A DNA stretch of 64,000 nt from Mangrovimonas sp. YM274 (GTDB lineage Bacteria; Bacteroidota; Bacteroidia; Flavobacteriales; Flavobacteriaceae). Below are positions 51,896 through 61,924 of the stretch, one piece after another. Location: contig NZ_CP133091.1 in assembly GCF_030908385.1 (NCBI RefSeq), positions 986,001 to 1,050,000 of the forward strand. The letters are read 5' to 3'. Every line of letters begins with the position of its first letter. The stretch's first letter is position 1. Below the pieces are notes generated by a model. It ran no database searches and was not told the origin of the DNA. It saw nothing but the letters and a program-made list of their open reading frames with translations. The translations under genes and the position numbers were made by a program.

Positions 51896-54850
51896 ATGAA
51901 ATTAAAGTTAACATGGTTAATGACGCTGTTTATGGCGTTAGTGATGCAGTTTTCCTATGCGCAGGAAAAAACGGTCACAGGAACAGTTATATCAGAAGCG
52001 GATGGTTTGCCTCTGCCTGGTGTAAATGTAATTGTAAAAGGAACTACCAGAGGTGTTCAAACTGACTTTGATGGTAATTATACTATCACAGCGAGTACAG
52101 GAGAAACTTTGGTGTTTTCGTTTGTAAGTATGAAAACTGTTGAGATGAAAGTAGGCTCAAGTAGTTCTATAAATGTTTCTATGCAGGAAGATGTTGCTGC
52201 TTTGGAAGAAGTAGTGGTTGTAGGGTACTCTTCAAGAGATGAAACAAAGGTTTCTGGAGCGGTTTCAGTTGTAAAGGCTGAAGCTATCGAGCAGGTGCCA
52301 ATTGCTTCTTTTGATCAGATTCTTCAAGGTCAGGCTCCTGGGGTTCAAGTGTCTGCAGGGTCAGGTCAGCCAGGGCGTTCTGCAAGAGTAAGAATTAGAG
52401 GTAACGGGTCTATTAATGGTAGTAACACGCCATTATATATTGTGGACGGGATTCAAGTAGGTGCAGGTGATTTTGCAGCATTGAACCCTAATGATTTTGA
52501 AAATATTTCGGTGCTTAAGGATGCCAGTGCTACTGCACAATATGGTTCTAGAGGTGCGAATGGGGTTATTGTAGTAACAACTAAAAAAGGTGCTTTTGGA
52601 GAGAAGACAGAGTTTAAATATAGAACTCAGTATGGTATCTCTAAAGTAGGAAACTCGCGTTTTTCTATGATGAATTCACAAGAATTATTGAATTTCCAAA
52701 GGTTGATTGGTAGTGGTTTAGGTGCCGATAAAACGGATGCTGAAATTGCGGAATTGGCTCAGGTAGATACTAATTGGGAGGATTATTTCTTTAGAACAGC
52801 ACAAACTGTTTCTCATGAAATTTCTATGACTGGAGGTTCTGAAAAATCAAGATACTACAGTAGTTTGAGTTATTTTGATCAAGAAGGTATTTCTGTGAGA
52901 TCAGATTTTAAGCGTTTTACATTTAGAAATAACTTCGAGTCAAGACCTAATGACAAGACGAAAATTGGATTCAACTCTTTAGTGGCTTATTCAATTGATC
53001 ACGGTGTGGATTCTGAGGCATCGGTTACATTACAAAACCCTTATGCTGCGGTGTATTTAGCCTCTCCTTACGACGCCCCTTATAATGCCGATGGAACATT
53101 TGCTACTGGTAATGGAAGAGTAGGAGCAAATGCATTGGAAAACCTATACGATAACGGTAGAGAAGGTAAACAAATCAGATTTACTGGGTCTGTTTATGCC
53201 GAGCGTGAATTATTTAAAAATATTAGCGCTAGAACTGATTTAGGTGTTGATTTTACGCAGGATAATGCTTTTAGATATGCTGATCCTAGTACGCATTATG
53301 GAAGTACAACAACTCCTGGTAATGCCGGTTTTTACACGGAGTCAAATAACTATTTCGCAAACATTACGTCTACTACAAGATTGGTATATGACAATGTGTT
53401 TGCAGATAAGCATAGCTTAACTGCTGGAGTTTATATGGAGTATGTTAAAACACACTCTAGATCTAGTGGATTTACTGGTTACGGAATTAATCCTACTTTG
53501 CCAGGTGTACCTGCAGGGATTAGTGAAGGAACACCAGATAACGAATTAATTCCAACGGTTTCAGGAAGTGTTCTAGAGCGTGGTTTGTTCTCATATTTTG
53601 GATTGGTTAACTATGATTTTGACGGACGTTTTGGTATAGATGCTTCTATAAGACGAGATGCTTCTTCTAAGTTTGCTGATGAAAACAAATGGGCTACATT
53701 TTACTCTGTTGCTGGTAGATGGAACATATCTAATGAGGAATTCCTTGCAGGAAACAAGACTATTAATAACTTGAAACTAAGAGCGAGTTACGGTACTTCT
53801 GGTAACCAAGATGCTGTTGCGGATTATTCTGAATCTACGGCCTATGGACAAACTTCTTATAATGGTAACACTGGAATTGCCTTTGGAAGAATTGGAAATC
53901 CAGAGTTGAAATGGGAGGTGTCTAACCAATTTAATGTTGGTTTGGATTATGACTTGTTTAATTATAGATTATCAGGTTCTGTTGAATATTATAACAATAA
54001 AACAACAGATTTATTTGTAACCTATAATTTATCTCAGGCGTCTGCTGGTGTAGGAAGTATCCAAGCAAATGCTGGATCTATGAGAAATGCTGGTTTTGAC
54101 GTTAGCTTAACTGGAGTTTTAGTGCGAACTGACGATTTCCAATTTGAATTGAATGGAAATTTCAACTATAACGAAAATGAAATCTTAGATTTAGGACAAG
54201 TTAATGAATTTGAGCAAGGAACCTCTATTATTAGGGAAGGTTTGCCTCTTGGGTCTCATTATATTGTTGGTTGGGCAGGTGTAAACCCAGCGAATGGACA
54301 ACCTTTGTACTATGATTTGGATGGTAATGTTACTAATGTATATAGTGAAACTAATTCTGTTGCAAAATATGGAAGTTTTAACCCTGTTTGGACTGGTGGT
54401 TTTGGAGCTAGAGTGACTTATAAAGCTTTTGAATTGTCTACATTATTTACTTTTGCAGCTGATTATTACAGGTTTAATAACCAAACGTTTTTCCAAGAAA
54501 ATCCTAACTTTGCCCAGTACAACTTGTCTACAGCAATGTTAGATATGTGGCAACAACCTGGCGACATTACTGAAATCCAAAGTAGTGATTTCAACAGAGA
54601 ATTCTCTTCTAAAGATATTGAAGATGCCTCGTTTACTAAGTGGAGAAATTTGACAATAGCCTATAATCTTCCTCAAAGATACATTGACAGTATCGGTTAT
54701 ATCAGTGGCTTAAGATTATATGCTCAAGGACAAAACCTTTATACTTGGACTGAGTTTACCGGTTTCGATCCTGAAGATGATAATAATATTGCTCAGTACG
54801 AGTATCCTACACCAAGAACGTTTACGATTGGTTTGGATGTTAAATTTTAA
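51896..54850 (+). CDS. SusC/RagA family TonB-linked outer-membrane protein
   Basis: TonB-dependent transporter of 984 residues. Signal peptide to about residue 22 (FSYAQ). CarboxypepD-reg-like domain (about 24-105; VTGTVISEADGLPLPGVNVI), plug domain (about 110-230; EEVVVVGYSSRDETK, then the SusC-type NPNDFENISVLKDASATAQY), and a 22-strand barrel to the end (TFTIGLDVKF). It forms a lidded nutrient importer with the SusD lipoprotein coded next. The ATG at 51896 is chosen; an upstream in-frame start adds 10 residues. With no glycosidase next to it and a subtilase downstream, peptides are as likely a substrate as glycans. Confidence 0.93.
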   Translation: MKLKLTWLMTLFMALVMQFSYAQEKTVTGTVISEADGLPLPGVNVIVKGTTRGVQTDFDGNYTITASTGETLVFSFVSMKTVEMKVGSSSSINVSMQEDVAALEEVVVVGYSSRDETKVSGAVSVVKAEAIEQVPIASFDQILQGQAPGVQVSAGSGQPGRSARVRIRGNGSINGSNTPLYIVDGIQVGAGDFAALNPNDFENISVLKDASATAQYGSRGANGVIVVTTKKGAFGEKTEFKYRTQYGISKVGNSRFSMMNSQELLNFQRLIGSGLGADKTDAEIAELAQVDTNWEDYFFRTAQTVSHEISMTGGSEKSRYYSSLSYFDQEGISVRSDFKRFTFRNNFESRPNDKTKIGFNSLVAYSIDHGVDSEASVTLQNPYAAVYLASPYDAPYNADGTFATGNGRVGANALENLYDNGREGKQIRFTGSVYAERELFKNISARTDLGVDFTQDNAFRYADPSTHYGSTTTPGNAGFYTESNNYFANITSTTRLVYDNVFADKHSLTAGVYMEYVKTHSRSSGFTGYGINPTLPGVPAGISEGTPDNELIPTVSGSVLERGLFSYFGLVNYDFDGRFGIDASIRRDASSKFADENKWATFYSVAGRWNISNEEFLAGNKTINNLKLRASYGTSGNQDAVADYSESTAYGQTSYNGNTGIAFGRIGNPELKWEVSNQFNVGLDYDLFNYRLSGSVEYYNNKTTDLFVTYNLSQASAGVGSIQANAGSMRNAGFDVSLTGVLVRTDDFQFELNGNFNYNENEILDLGQVNEFEQGTSIIREGLPLGSHYIVGWAGVNPANGQPLYYDLDGNVTNVYSETNSVAKYGSFNPVWTGGFGARVTYKAFELSTLFTFAADYYRFNNQTFFQENPNFAQYNLSTAMLDMWQQPGDITEIQSSDFNREFSSKDIEDASFTKWRNLTIAYNLPQRYIDSIGYISGLRLYAQGQNLYTWTEFTGFDPEDDNNIAQYEYPTPRTFTIGLDVKF

Positions 54851-54862
54851 AAAAAAATGACT

Positions 54863-56266
54863 ATGAAAAAAATATCAAAATATCTATGCATGGCCCTATT
54901 AATGGGTGGTATATATTCTTGTGATAATGCCATTAATGTAGCGCCAGACGATGAGATTTTAGAAGAAAATGCCTTTACCAATGTTGATGATTTAGAAAGA
55001 GGTATCTATGGTGTGTATGCCGGTATTTCAGGTTCTAATATCATTCAGTGGTCATCGCGCTTTACTGATGATTTAAGAATTGCTGAAACAAACAGAGGAC
55101 AGGGAATACAAGTTCACAGATGGTCTATTAACCCAGGTACTGATGAAGTGGGTGGTTTATGGGGCAATATGTACAACGTTATTGCTAGAGCCAATAGAGT
55201 TTTAGACGCAATGGAAAGCATTACGCCTCTTAATGAAGAGGAAGAGGCAACTATGCAACGCATTAAGGCAGAGTGTTTGGCGATTAGAGCTATGGAGCAT
55301 TTTGATTTGTTGAGATTGTTTGCTCAAGATTATGAAAATGGGTCTTTAGGAGTGCCAATCATTGACGATGTATATGTATTCGAGCAATTTCCGCGTAACA
55401 CTGTAGGTGAAGTATTTACTTTTGTGAATGCCGATTTAACAGAAGCATATAATTTATTGAGTGCATCGTATACTGACAATACTCGTTTAACAAGGACTGG
55501 TATTAATGCTTTGAGAGCGCGCGTTGCTTTATATCAAAAAGATTATGCTTCAGCAATAAGTTATTCAACACAAGTTATTAATGCATCGCCTTTGGCAATG
55601 GGTGCAGAATATTTTGGAGTTTGGACTGATGAGGTGGAAACAGAAGTTGTATTTAAATTAGCCAGAACTTCAGGAGATGGTGCTGTTGGTACTATATTTA
55701 CTGATACGAATGACGATCGTTTCTTTAATATTTCATATAGCTTATTTGACTATATGGCTGCTAATGGCTGGACTAATGACATCAGAACATTCATTACAAT
55801 TGACACTGATAATTTTGATGTTGATGATTTAAGAGTTGGTAAATATTTAGGAAGTGATGCTAATCCTGGCTTAAATGATATCAAAGTGTTCAGAACAGGG
55901 GAGCAATACTTAATTAGAGCAGAGGCATATGCTAGGACTGGATCTTTGGATTTGGCAGCTCAAGATGTTGAAGCGTTACAAAACGCTCGTGTGTACCAAG
56001 GAGGTCCTGTAACGCCAGTATCATATGGTAGTCTTAGCAATGCTTTGAATGATATTTTAGCAGAAAGACGCTTTGAATTGGCGTATGAAGGACATAGATT
56101 CTTTGATTTGAAAAGATTTGGATTAGGTGTAAACAGAGGTGCTGATGATTGTGCAGATTCTGCAGATCCTTGTTCATTGGATAGTACTGACTACAGAATG
56201 GCATTACCAATTCCTTCGGCTGAAATTTTTGCCAATGACGTAATCCAACAAAACACTCAATATTAA
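54863..56266 (+). CDS. RagB/SusD family nutrient-binding outer-membrane lipoprotein
   Basis: 467 residues from the ATG at 54863 (a start two codons earlier is also possible). Lipobox GGIYSC gives lipidated Cys20. Tetratricopeptide-like helices and the SusD C-terminal signature (ERRFELAYEGHRFFDLKRFG) are clear. It is the lid over the SusC barrel. Starts 12 bases after susC. Confidence 0.93.
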   Translation: MKKISKYLCMALLMGGIYSCDNAINVAPDDEILEENAFTNVDDLERGIYGVYAGISGSNIIQWSSRFTDDLRIAETNRGQGIQVHRWSINPGTDEVGGLWGNMYNVIARANRVLDAMESITPLNEEEEATMQRIKAECLAIRAMEHFDLLRLFAQDYENGSLGVPIIDDVYVFEQFPRNTVGEVFTFVNADLTEAYNLLSASYTDNTRLTRTGINALRARVALYQKDYASAISYSTQVINASPLAMGAEYFGVWTDEVETEVVFKLARTSGDGAVGTIFTDTNDDRFFNISYSLFDYMAANGWTNDIRTFITIDTDNFDVDDLRVGKYLGSDANPGLNDIKVFRTGEQYLIRAEAYARTGSLDLAAQDVEALQNARVYQGGPVTPVSYGSLSNALNDILAERRFELAYEGHRFFDLKRFGLGVNRGADDCADSADPCSLDSTDYRMALPIPSAEIFANDVIQQNTQY

Positions 56267-56285
56267 TTTTTGAAATTATAAAAAA

Positions 56286-57089
56286 ATGAAAAAGTATTTA
56301 TTTATACTGTCTATATTTACGCTTTTCTTGACATCGTGTGATGAGCAAGATCCGGAATTATACGACGGGCCTAGTTTGATATATTTTACAGAGGGGACTT
56401 CAGGTAGATTTTTCGTAGAGGATACTCCTGAATCAAGCACACAAATTGTGGTTGGAGTTACGAAGGCAGCCTCTACTGATAGAACGTTTACTGTGGCGGT
56501 AAATGAAGAGCTAACTACAGCTACGCCTGATCAATATGAATTCCAATCTTATACATTTACAATACCTGCCAATGAGTATCTTGGTTATGTTGAAGTGTTT
56601 GGAAATTTCGATGCCATTTCAACGCAAGGTTCTACTTTAGCAATTGAATTGGTAGATATTCAAAATGCAGAAGTTGCTAATTTTGATACTACATTCCTTT
56701 TAGGATTAAACCAATATTGCCCTGTAGATTTGCCAGGTACCTCATTTAATGGCTCTGCTTTCATTGGTACGTCTTTGGTAAATAATTTCCAAGGAGAATT
56801 GGTACCTACCGGAGGATTGAATGAGTATTCAATTGCTAATGCTTGGGGAGAGTTTGTAGCGGCTGCTACAGGTGATGACTCATACCTTGGTCAATATTAT
56901 TACCCAGTGGTTATCCAAATTGGTTGTGATTATAATGTTAGTCTAACTCCGGCTAATACTAACGGTATCCCTGGTGCTGGTGGTACTGGTGTTTATAATG
57001 ATGGAGCTGGAGTAATTAGCTTGAGTTTAACTCAAGGTTTGTTTACAGAACCTTTTAATGTTGAAGTGGACTTGGTTTTAGTACCATAA
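56286..57089 (+). CDS. SusE/DUF4843-like surface lipoprotein
   Basis: 267 residues, lipobox FLTSC (Cys18). Beta-rich, with a Calx-beta/DUF4843-like first domain (LIYFTEGTSGRFFVEDTPES, TFTIPANEYLGYVEVFG) and a second domain with GTSFNGSAFIGT. In the position where SusE-like binding proteins stand in SusCD loci. Followed by a strong terminator, so it closes the SusC-D operon. Ligand unknown. Confidence 0.75.
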   Translation: MKKYLFILSIFTLFLTSCDEQDPELYDGPSLIYFTEGTSGRFFVEDTPESSTQIVVGVTKAASTDRTFTVAVNEELTTATPDQYEFQSYTFTIPANEYLGYVEVFGNFDAISTQGSTLAIELVDIQNAEVANFDTTFLLGLNQYCPVDLPGTSFNGSAFIGTSLVNNFQGELVPTGGLNEYSIANAWGEFVAAATGDDSYLGQYYYPVVIQIGCDYNVSLTPANTNGIPGAGGTGVYNDGAGVISLSLTQGLFTEPFNVEVDLVLVP

Positions 57090-57115
57090 GCATATAAAAT
57101 TCATTTAAATTAAAG

Positions 57116-57147
57116 GCCAGAAAGTTTTAAATTTTCTGGCTTTTTTT
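57116..57147 (+). terminator. Terminator of the SusCD operon
   Basis: GCCAGAAA / TTTCTGGC with a 9-base loop, followed by T-tract of 7. Confidence 0.88.
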
Positions 57148-57327
57148 ATGGAATTTTTTTGTCCTCATAAAGATAAATTGTTTAGTATTTGTGTCTTTAA
57201 TTAAGATATTTTCTAAGAAAACCTCAAATAATGTTAAATGGAGTTGTGAAAGGAAGAGTTAAATGCTGTTCCTTTTTTGTTTTATATGCTGTATAATGCT
57301 ATATTTGGCCGCGATAAAAAAATCACA

Positions 57328-59226
57328 ATGAAAAAAATTACAATAATGTTGGCCATGTGTTTGACCATTAATGCAATGGGGCAGACTAAAAATCAAGTGT
57401 CGAAGTATATAAGTGACGAAGACAAAGCTAATCTTACGCTGTTGTCAGAACGATTCCAGGATGAGTATGAAAAGTCTTTGAAAGCGGCATTGGAAAAATA
57501 CCCTAGGATTATTGAACATGATGGGAAAATTAGTTACTTACAAGGTTTGAGAATGGATGGCTCTCCTATATATGTTACTTCTTACAATGCGGGAGCTGCG
57601 GAAACTGTGCAAGCCGATGATTTGTATACTGGAGGTGCTTTAGGTTTAGATCTTTCTGGTGCAGGTTTAAACTTAGGATTGTGGGAAGGTGATGCTGTTA
57701 GAAGTAACCATCAAGAATTGACGGGAAGAATTGATCAGCAAGATTTTCTCATTTTCTTTAATTCTAATGATGAAACAAACCATGCAACTCACGTAGCTGG
57801 GACTATGATTGCTTCGGGAGTAGATCCTGAGGCTAAGGGTATGGCTTACGGGGCCTCTATAATAGCTTATGATTGGGATGGTGATTTGCCTGAAATGGCT
57901 AGCGAAGCGGCTTCAGGAATGTTATTGTCAAATCACTCTTATGGATTAAATGTGTTTAATGATGATGATGAGCTTGTAATTCCAGTTTATTGGTTTGGTA
58001 AGTATGATAATAAATCTAAAGCTTTGGATGAATTATTATATGAAGCTCCCTATTATCTACCGGTGTTAGCAGCTGGAAATGATAGACAATTGGCCTCTGC
58101 TGCGACAAATAAAGGAGGGTTTGACATGCTTCAAGGTTTTTCTAACGCTAAAAATGCTATTACCGTTGCTGCTGTAAATGAAGTTATAGATTATACCAGC
58201 GAATTTAGTGTTCAGATGAGTAATTTTAGTAATTGGGGGCCTACAGATGACGGAAGAATTAAGCCGGACATTTCCGCTAAGGGGGTAAGTGTGAAATCTT
58301 CAGTATCTACAGCCAACAATGCCTATGCTTATATGCAAGGAACTTCCATGGCCACTCCAAGTGTTACTGGAACTTTAGCCTTATTACAAGAACATTATAA
58401 TAATGTAAATGACATTTATATGAAGGCAGCTACCGTAAAGGCTCTTATGGCTCATACTGCCTTGGAAGCTGGTTTTAATGATGGTCCTGACTATAAGTAC
58501 GGGTGGGGATTGTTAAATGCTAAAGATGCTGCAAATTGTATTACCAATAATGGAGTGTCATCTATAGTTGCGGAAACAGAATTGGCTAATGATGAAACAT
58601 ATACTACTAATGTAACGGCCGTTGGAGGAGAACCTCTAGTGGTTACTATTAGTTGGACTGATCCAGAGGGGACTGTGTATACATCTTCTAATCCTGATGA
58701 TTTGGAAGATAATCCAATCGCTATATTGGTGAATGATTTAGATGTTCGTGTAACAAATACAGACAACACATATCTGCCATGGAAATTGGATCCCGCTTTT
58801 CCAAATGGAGGGGCTACTAAAGCCGATAACACCGTAGATAACATTGAGAAAATTGAAGTAGATAATCCTTCAGGGGAATACACTGTTACCGTATCGCACA
58901 AAGGTACATTAGAGGGGGATGTACAAGATTTTTCTATTGTAATTACTGGAATTGACGCCACTTTAGGAGTTGATGATAATCAAGCACAGAATGTTGCTGT
59001 TTGGCCAAACCCAGCTAAAGATGTTATTAATCTTAAATTAACATCCGTAGAGAATAATTCTAACGTTAGCTTGTATGATATCCATGGACGTATGGTATAT
59101 CAATCTGAATTAAAATCATCTAGTTTGTTGCATACTATAAACGTTAAGGAATTTGCTTCAGGTGTTTATTTCTTGAATGTTGAAAATGGAGCACAAACCT
59201 TTAACAAGAAGATTGTTATTGAATAA
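57328..59226 (+). CDS. Subtilase (S8) with T9SS sorting domain
   Basis: 632 residues. Signal peptide to about 19. Catalytic domain (about 105-420): His152 in HATHVAGT and Ser340 in GTSMATPSVTG are conserved. At the position of the catalytic Asp the sequence reads LWEGDAVRSNHQEL: Glu120 instead of Asp (D122 is displaced). A beta-sandwich domain follows (about 430-550), and the last roughly 75 residues are a T9SS type A sorting domain (VAVWPNPAKD ... SGVYFLNV ... KKIVIE). Secreted peptidase or, if the Glu impairs it, a binding protein. The ATG at 57328 starts the signal peptide; longer start not used. Confidence 0.88.
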   Translation: MKKITIMLAMCLTINAMGQTKNQVSKYISDEDKANLTLLSERFQDEYEKSLKAALEKYPRIIEHDGKISYLQGLRMDGSPIYVTSYNAGAAETVQADDLYTGGALGLDLSGAGLNLGLWEGDAVRSNHQELTGRIDQQDFLIFFNSNDETNHATHVAGTMIASGVDPEAKGMAYGASIIAYDWDGDLPEMASEAASGMLLSNHSYGLNVFNDDDELVIPVYWFGKYDNKSKALDELLYEAPYYLPVLAAGNDRQLASAATNKGGFDMLQGFSNAKNAITVAAVNEVIDYTSEFSVQMSNFSNWGPTDDGRIKPDISAKGVSVKSSVSTANNAYAYMQGTSMATPSVTGTLALLQEHYNNVNDIYMKAATVKALMAHTALEAGFNDGPDYKYGWGLLNAKDAANCITNNGVSSIVAETELANDETYTTNVTAVGGEPLVVTISWTDPEGTVYTSSNPDDLEDNPIAILVNDLDVRVTNTDNTYLPWKLDPAFPNGGATKADNTVDNIEKIEVDNPSGEYTVTVSHKGTLEGDVQDFSIVITGIDATLGVDDNQAQNVAVWPNPAKDVINLKLTSVENNSNVSLYDIHGRMVYQSELKSSSLLHTINVKEFASGVYFLNVENGAQTFNKKIVIE

Positions 59227-59280
59227 TATTTAGTTGTAATTAAACTTATCTACTTACTTAAGATAGGTTTTATTAAAATG

Positions 59281-59318
59281 ACCGCAATAAGGATTCCTTT
59301 ATTGCGGTTTTTTTATGA
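59281..59318 (+). terminator. Terminator after the subtilase gene
   Basis: ACCGCAATAA-GGATTCC-TTATTGCGGT stem followed by a T-tract of 8. Confidence 0.9.
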
Positions 59319-59417
59319 TATATTTTCTCGTAATCATGACTTTTGGTATAAGATCAAGCCTCTATTTTAAGCTTTTTTTGCATATAATAATCTCTCATTA
59401 GTTTCGTTTTAAATACT

Positions 59418-59425
59418 TACTTTTG
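59418..59425 (+). promoter_or_regulatory. Putative -7 element for the porin gene
   Basis: TACTTTTG fits TAnnTTTG, 20 bases before the ATG; -33 unclear. Confidence 0.4.
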
Positions 59426-59445
59426 CTGCATATTTTACAATAGGT

Positions 59446-61416
59446 ATGAGGAAATTACTTTTGCTGGTTTTTATTTTTTTTGTTCAATTAATGACCGCTC
59501 AAATTAAAAAATTTGATAAGCCATTAGGGAGAGAACGTAATACCACTATTGATACCACTTCACAATCCTCGAGTGTAAGGGACAGTAAAAGAACTTCAAA
59601 GGATAAAAAGGCAACCATTGATATGTATAAAATGGTATCTCATGATTTGGACACGACCTTGGTGGATACTTCGCTTACCATAAAAAAGGATTATAAATTT
59701 AATTACCTTAGAAAAGATAATTTTGAACGGATTGGTTTTTTAAATACAGGCCAAACATTTAATTCCTTAAGTTACGATCTTTCCAATACGGATGTTATGC
59801 CCATGTTTGGAGCTAGAGCAAGGCATTTTAATTACATGGAAATAGAGGATATTTATTATTACCAGGTTGCTACGCCGTTTACAGAACTTTTTTACAAAAC
59901 AGTTTTTGAACAAGGACATCTTTTGGATGCACTGTTTAGTGTAAATACCTCTAAGCAATTTAATATGACTATTGCCTATAAGGGATTGCGTTCGTTGGGG
60001 AAATACCAACATCAACTTACTAGTACCGGTAATTTTAGATTTATTACTAATTACACCACCAAAAATAATAGGTATAAATTGAGAGGGCATATAGTTATGC
60101 AAGATCTGCTTAATGAGGAAAATGGAGGTTTAAGGGATATTGACTTGGTAAATTTTGAATCAGGAAACAAGGAGTTTAAAGATAGGTCTGTGTTTGATCC
60201 AGTTTTTGAAAATGCCGAAAATATTTTGGAAGGGAAGCGATTTCATTTAGAACACCAATACCAAATTACCAAATCAAATGATTCTTTGCAGAAGGCTGTG
60301 CTCAATGTTGGACATGTTATTTCTTTTGAAGATAAATACTATCAATTTGTTCAGAGTAGACAAAATGAATTTTTTGGCGAAGCTTTTCTAAGTAACCAAA
60401 TCAACGATAAGGTTACACTTGAGGATTTTAGGAATCGTTTTTTTGTCAACTTCAAGGAGCGAACTTTGGGAAATATTAAAGTAAACTTGGATTATTATAA
60501 TTATAATTATGGGTATAATGCTTTGGTAATCTTGGAAGGAAGCACTATTACCAATCGCTTAAAGGGTGATGTAGTAGAAGCAGGAGGGGCGTATGAGAAT
60601 ACTTTTGGAAAGTTTCAAGTAAAAGGAGAGTTTGGTATTAATGTGGCAGGAGATTTGAAAGGCAATTTTTTTAAGGGTTCTGCAGGCTATAGTTTTTCAG
60701 ATGATATTAAATTGGGGGCTACTTTTAATTCAAGCTCCAAGGTGGCAAATTACAATTACCTGTTGTACCATAGTGATTACCTTAATTACAATTGGGATAA
60801 TTCTAATACATTTAACAATGTTCAAACACAACAATTAGCTGTAGAATTGAAGTCTGAGAAGTTTGCTACTATTTCCTTGGACTATTCCAATATTACAAAT
60901 TACACATATTTTGCGGAAGATGATACCTCCGGCGGTATAAAACCATTTCAAACAGATAATATAGTAAATTATTTAAGGTTGAAATTAAACAAAGAAATTG
61001 GGTTCGGTAAATTCGCTTTGGATAACACCATCATGTATCAAAATGTGTTGAATGGCGATAATATTTTAAATGTTCCTCAGTTTATTACCAGAAATACCTT
61101 TTACTATTCCAATCATTTCTTTAAAAAGAAGGCATTGTTTTTACAAACAGGGATCACTTTTAAATATTTTACCGAATATAATATGAATGGATACGATCCA
61201 CTGCTTGCAGAATTTTATGTTCAAAATGACACGAAAATTGGAAACTTTCCTATGTTGGATTTTTTCGTGAATGCAAAAGTGAGAACAATGCGAATATATT
61301 TGAAGGCCGAACATTTCAATTCTGCATGGACAGGTTATAAATTTTATTCGGCTCCCAATTACCCGTATCGTGATTTTATAGTTCGTTTCGGTTTGGTCTG
61401 GAACTTCTTTTTGTAG
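59446..61416 (+). CDS. Putative porin (Bacteroidota 'putative porin' family)
   Basis: 656 residues with a signal peptide (to about 18; QLMTAQ). A polar segment (20-80) precedes a large barrel with many aromatic-flanked strands, ending FIVRFGLVWNFFL, a typical outer-membrane C-terminal strand. It matches the family called putative porin (PF14121-like) by length and pattern (YFYRK-type NYLRKDNFERIGFLNTGQ). Substrate unknown. It is a single gene with its own terminator. Confidence 0.85.
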   Translation: MRKLLLLVFIFFVQLMTAQIKKFDKPLGRERNTTIDTTSQSSSVRDSKRTSKDKKATIDMYKMVSHDLDTTLVDTSLTIKKDYKFNYLRKDNFERIGFLNTGQTFNSLSYDLSNTDVMPMFGARARHFNYMEIEDIYYYQVATPFTELFYKTVFEQGHLLDALFSVNTSKQFNMTIAYKGLRSLGKYQHQLTSTGNFRFITNYTTKNNRYKLRGHIVMQDLLNEENGGLRDIDLVNFESGNKEFKDRSVFDPVFENAENILEGKRFHLEHQYQITKSNDSLQKAVLNVGHVISFEDKYYQFVQSRQNEFFGEAFLSNQINDKVTLEDFRNRFFVNFKERTLGNIKVNLDYYNYNYGYNALVILEGSTITNRLKGDVVEAGGAYENTFGKFQVKGEFGINVAGDLKGNFFKGSAGYSFSDDIKLGATFNSSSKVANYNYLLYHSDYLNYNWDNSNTFNNVQTQQLAVELKSEKFATISLDYSNITNYTYFAEDDTSGGIKPFQTDNIVNYLRLKLNKEIGFGKFALDNTIMYQNVLNGDNILNVPQFITRNTFYYSNHFFKKKALFLQTGITFKYFTEYNMNGYDPLLAEFYVQNDTKIGNFPMLDFFVNAKVRTMRIYLKAEHFNSAWTGYKFYSAPNYPYRDFIVRFGLVWNFFL

Positions 61417-61443
61417 CAGGCTATAGAATTTATATTAAACAGA

Positions 61444-61468
61444 AGACATGCCAAGGCATGTCTTTTTT
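61444..61468 (+). terminator. Terminator after the porin gene
   Basis: AGACATGCC / GGCATGTCT perfect stem with loop AA, then T-tract. Confidence 0.92.
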
Positions 61469-61683
61469 GTTTTGGACTATCCTTTATATATATGACAAAG
61501 GGCTATTTTGTATTTATGCAGGCTGTACACAATATATATAGTATGTATTCAAAAAGGGGGTGTCTAGAACAGCTCAACACACCACTTCCTATAAACCATG
61601 AAACATTTCCACAATCAAACACTTCAATTTCAGACTTCTAAAATTCCTATCTCAAAATATTTTTCAAAAACACAAAAAAAGAG

Positions 61684-61713
61684 TTGCACATATCCAAAAA
61701 GGCGGTATATTTG
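61684..61713 (+). promoter_or_regulatory. rrn P1: rRNA promoter P1
   Basis: -33 TTG at 61684-61686, 19-base spacer, -7 TATATTTG at 61706-61713, followed by CACCCGC. It precedes P2 by 153 bases. Confidence 0.8.
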
Positions 61714-61834
61714 CACCCGCAAAAACAGCGAGTGCTGTTGTAGCGGAAGGAGTTCATTGAGAGTATCGGTTATAGGGGTTTTGAGAGGTGATTGCGCCAC
61801 GAAAAAAAACTTTTTAAAAAAAAAAACCGAACTG

Positions 61835-61866
61835 TTTGTGAGACTCAAAAAAGGGTTCTATATTTG
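61835..61866 (+). promoter_or_regulatory. rrn P2: rRNA promoter P2
   Basis: -33 TTTG at 61835-61838, 20-base spacer, -7 TATATTTG at 61859-61866. The 15 bases from the -7 box on (TATATTTGCACCCGC) are identical to P1. Confidence 0.8.
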
Positions 61867-61906
61867 CACCCGCTTAAGCGCTGAGCTTAAGAAAAACAAA
61901 GAAGAC

Positions 61907-61924
61907 AAGTTCATTAACATATTG
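61907..61924 (+). repeat. Leader motif copy 1 (before 16S)
   Basis: AAGTTCATTAACATATTG; recurs with one change at 63893-63910 before 23S. Likely part of an antitermination or processing signal of the rRNA transcript. Confidence 0.65.
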
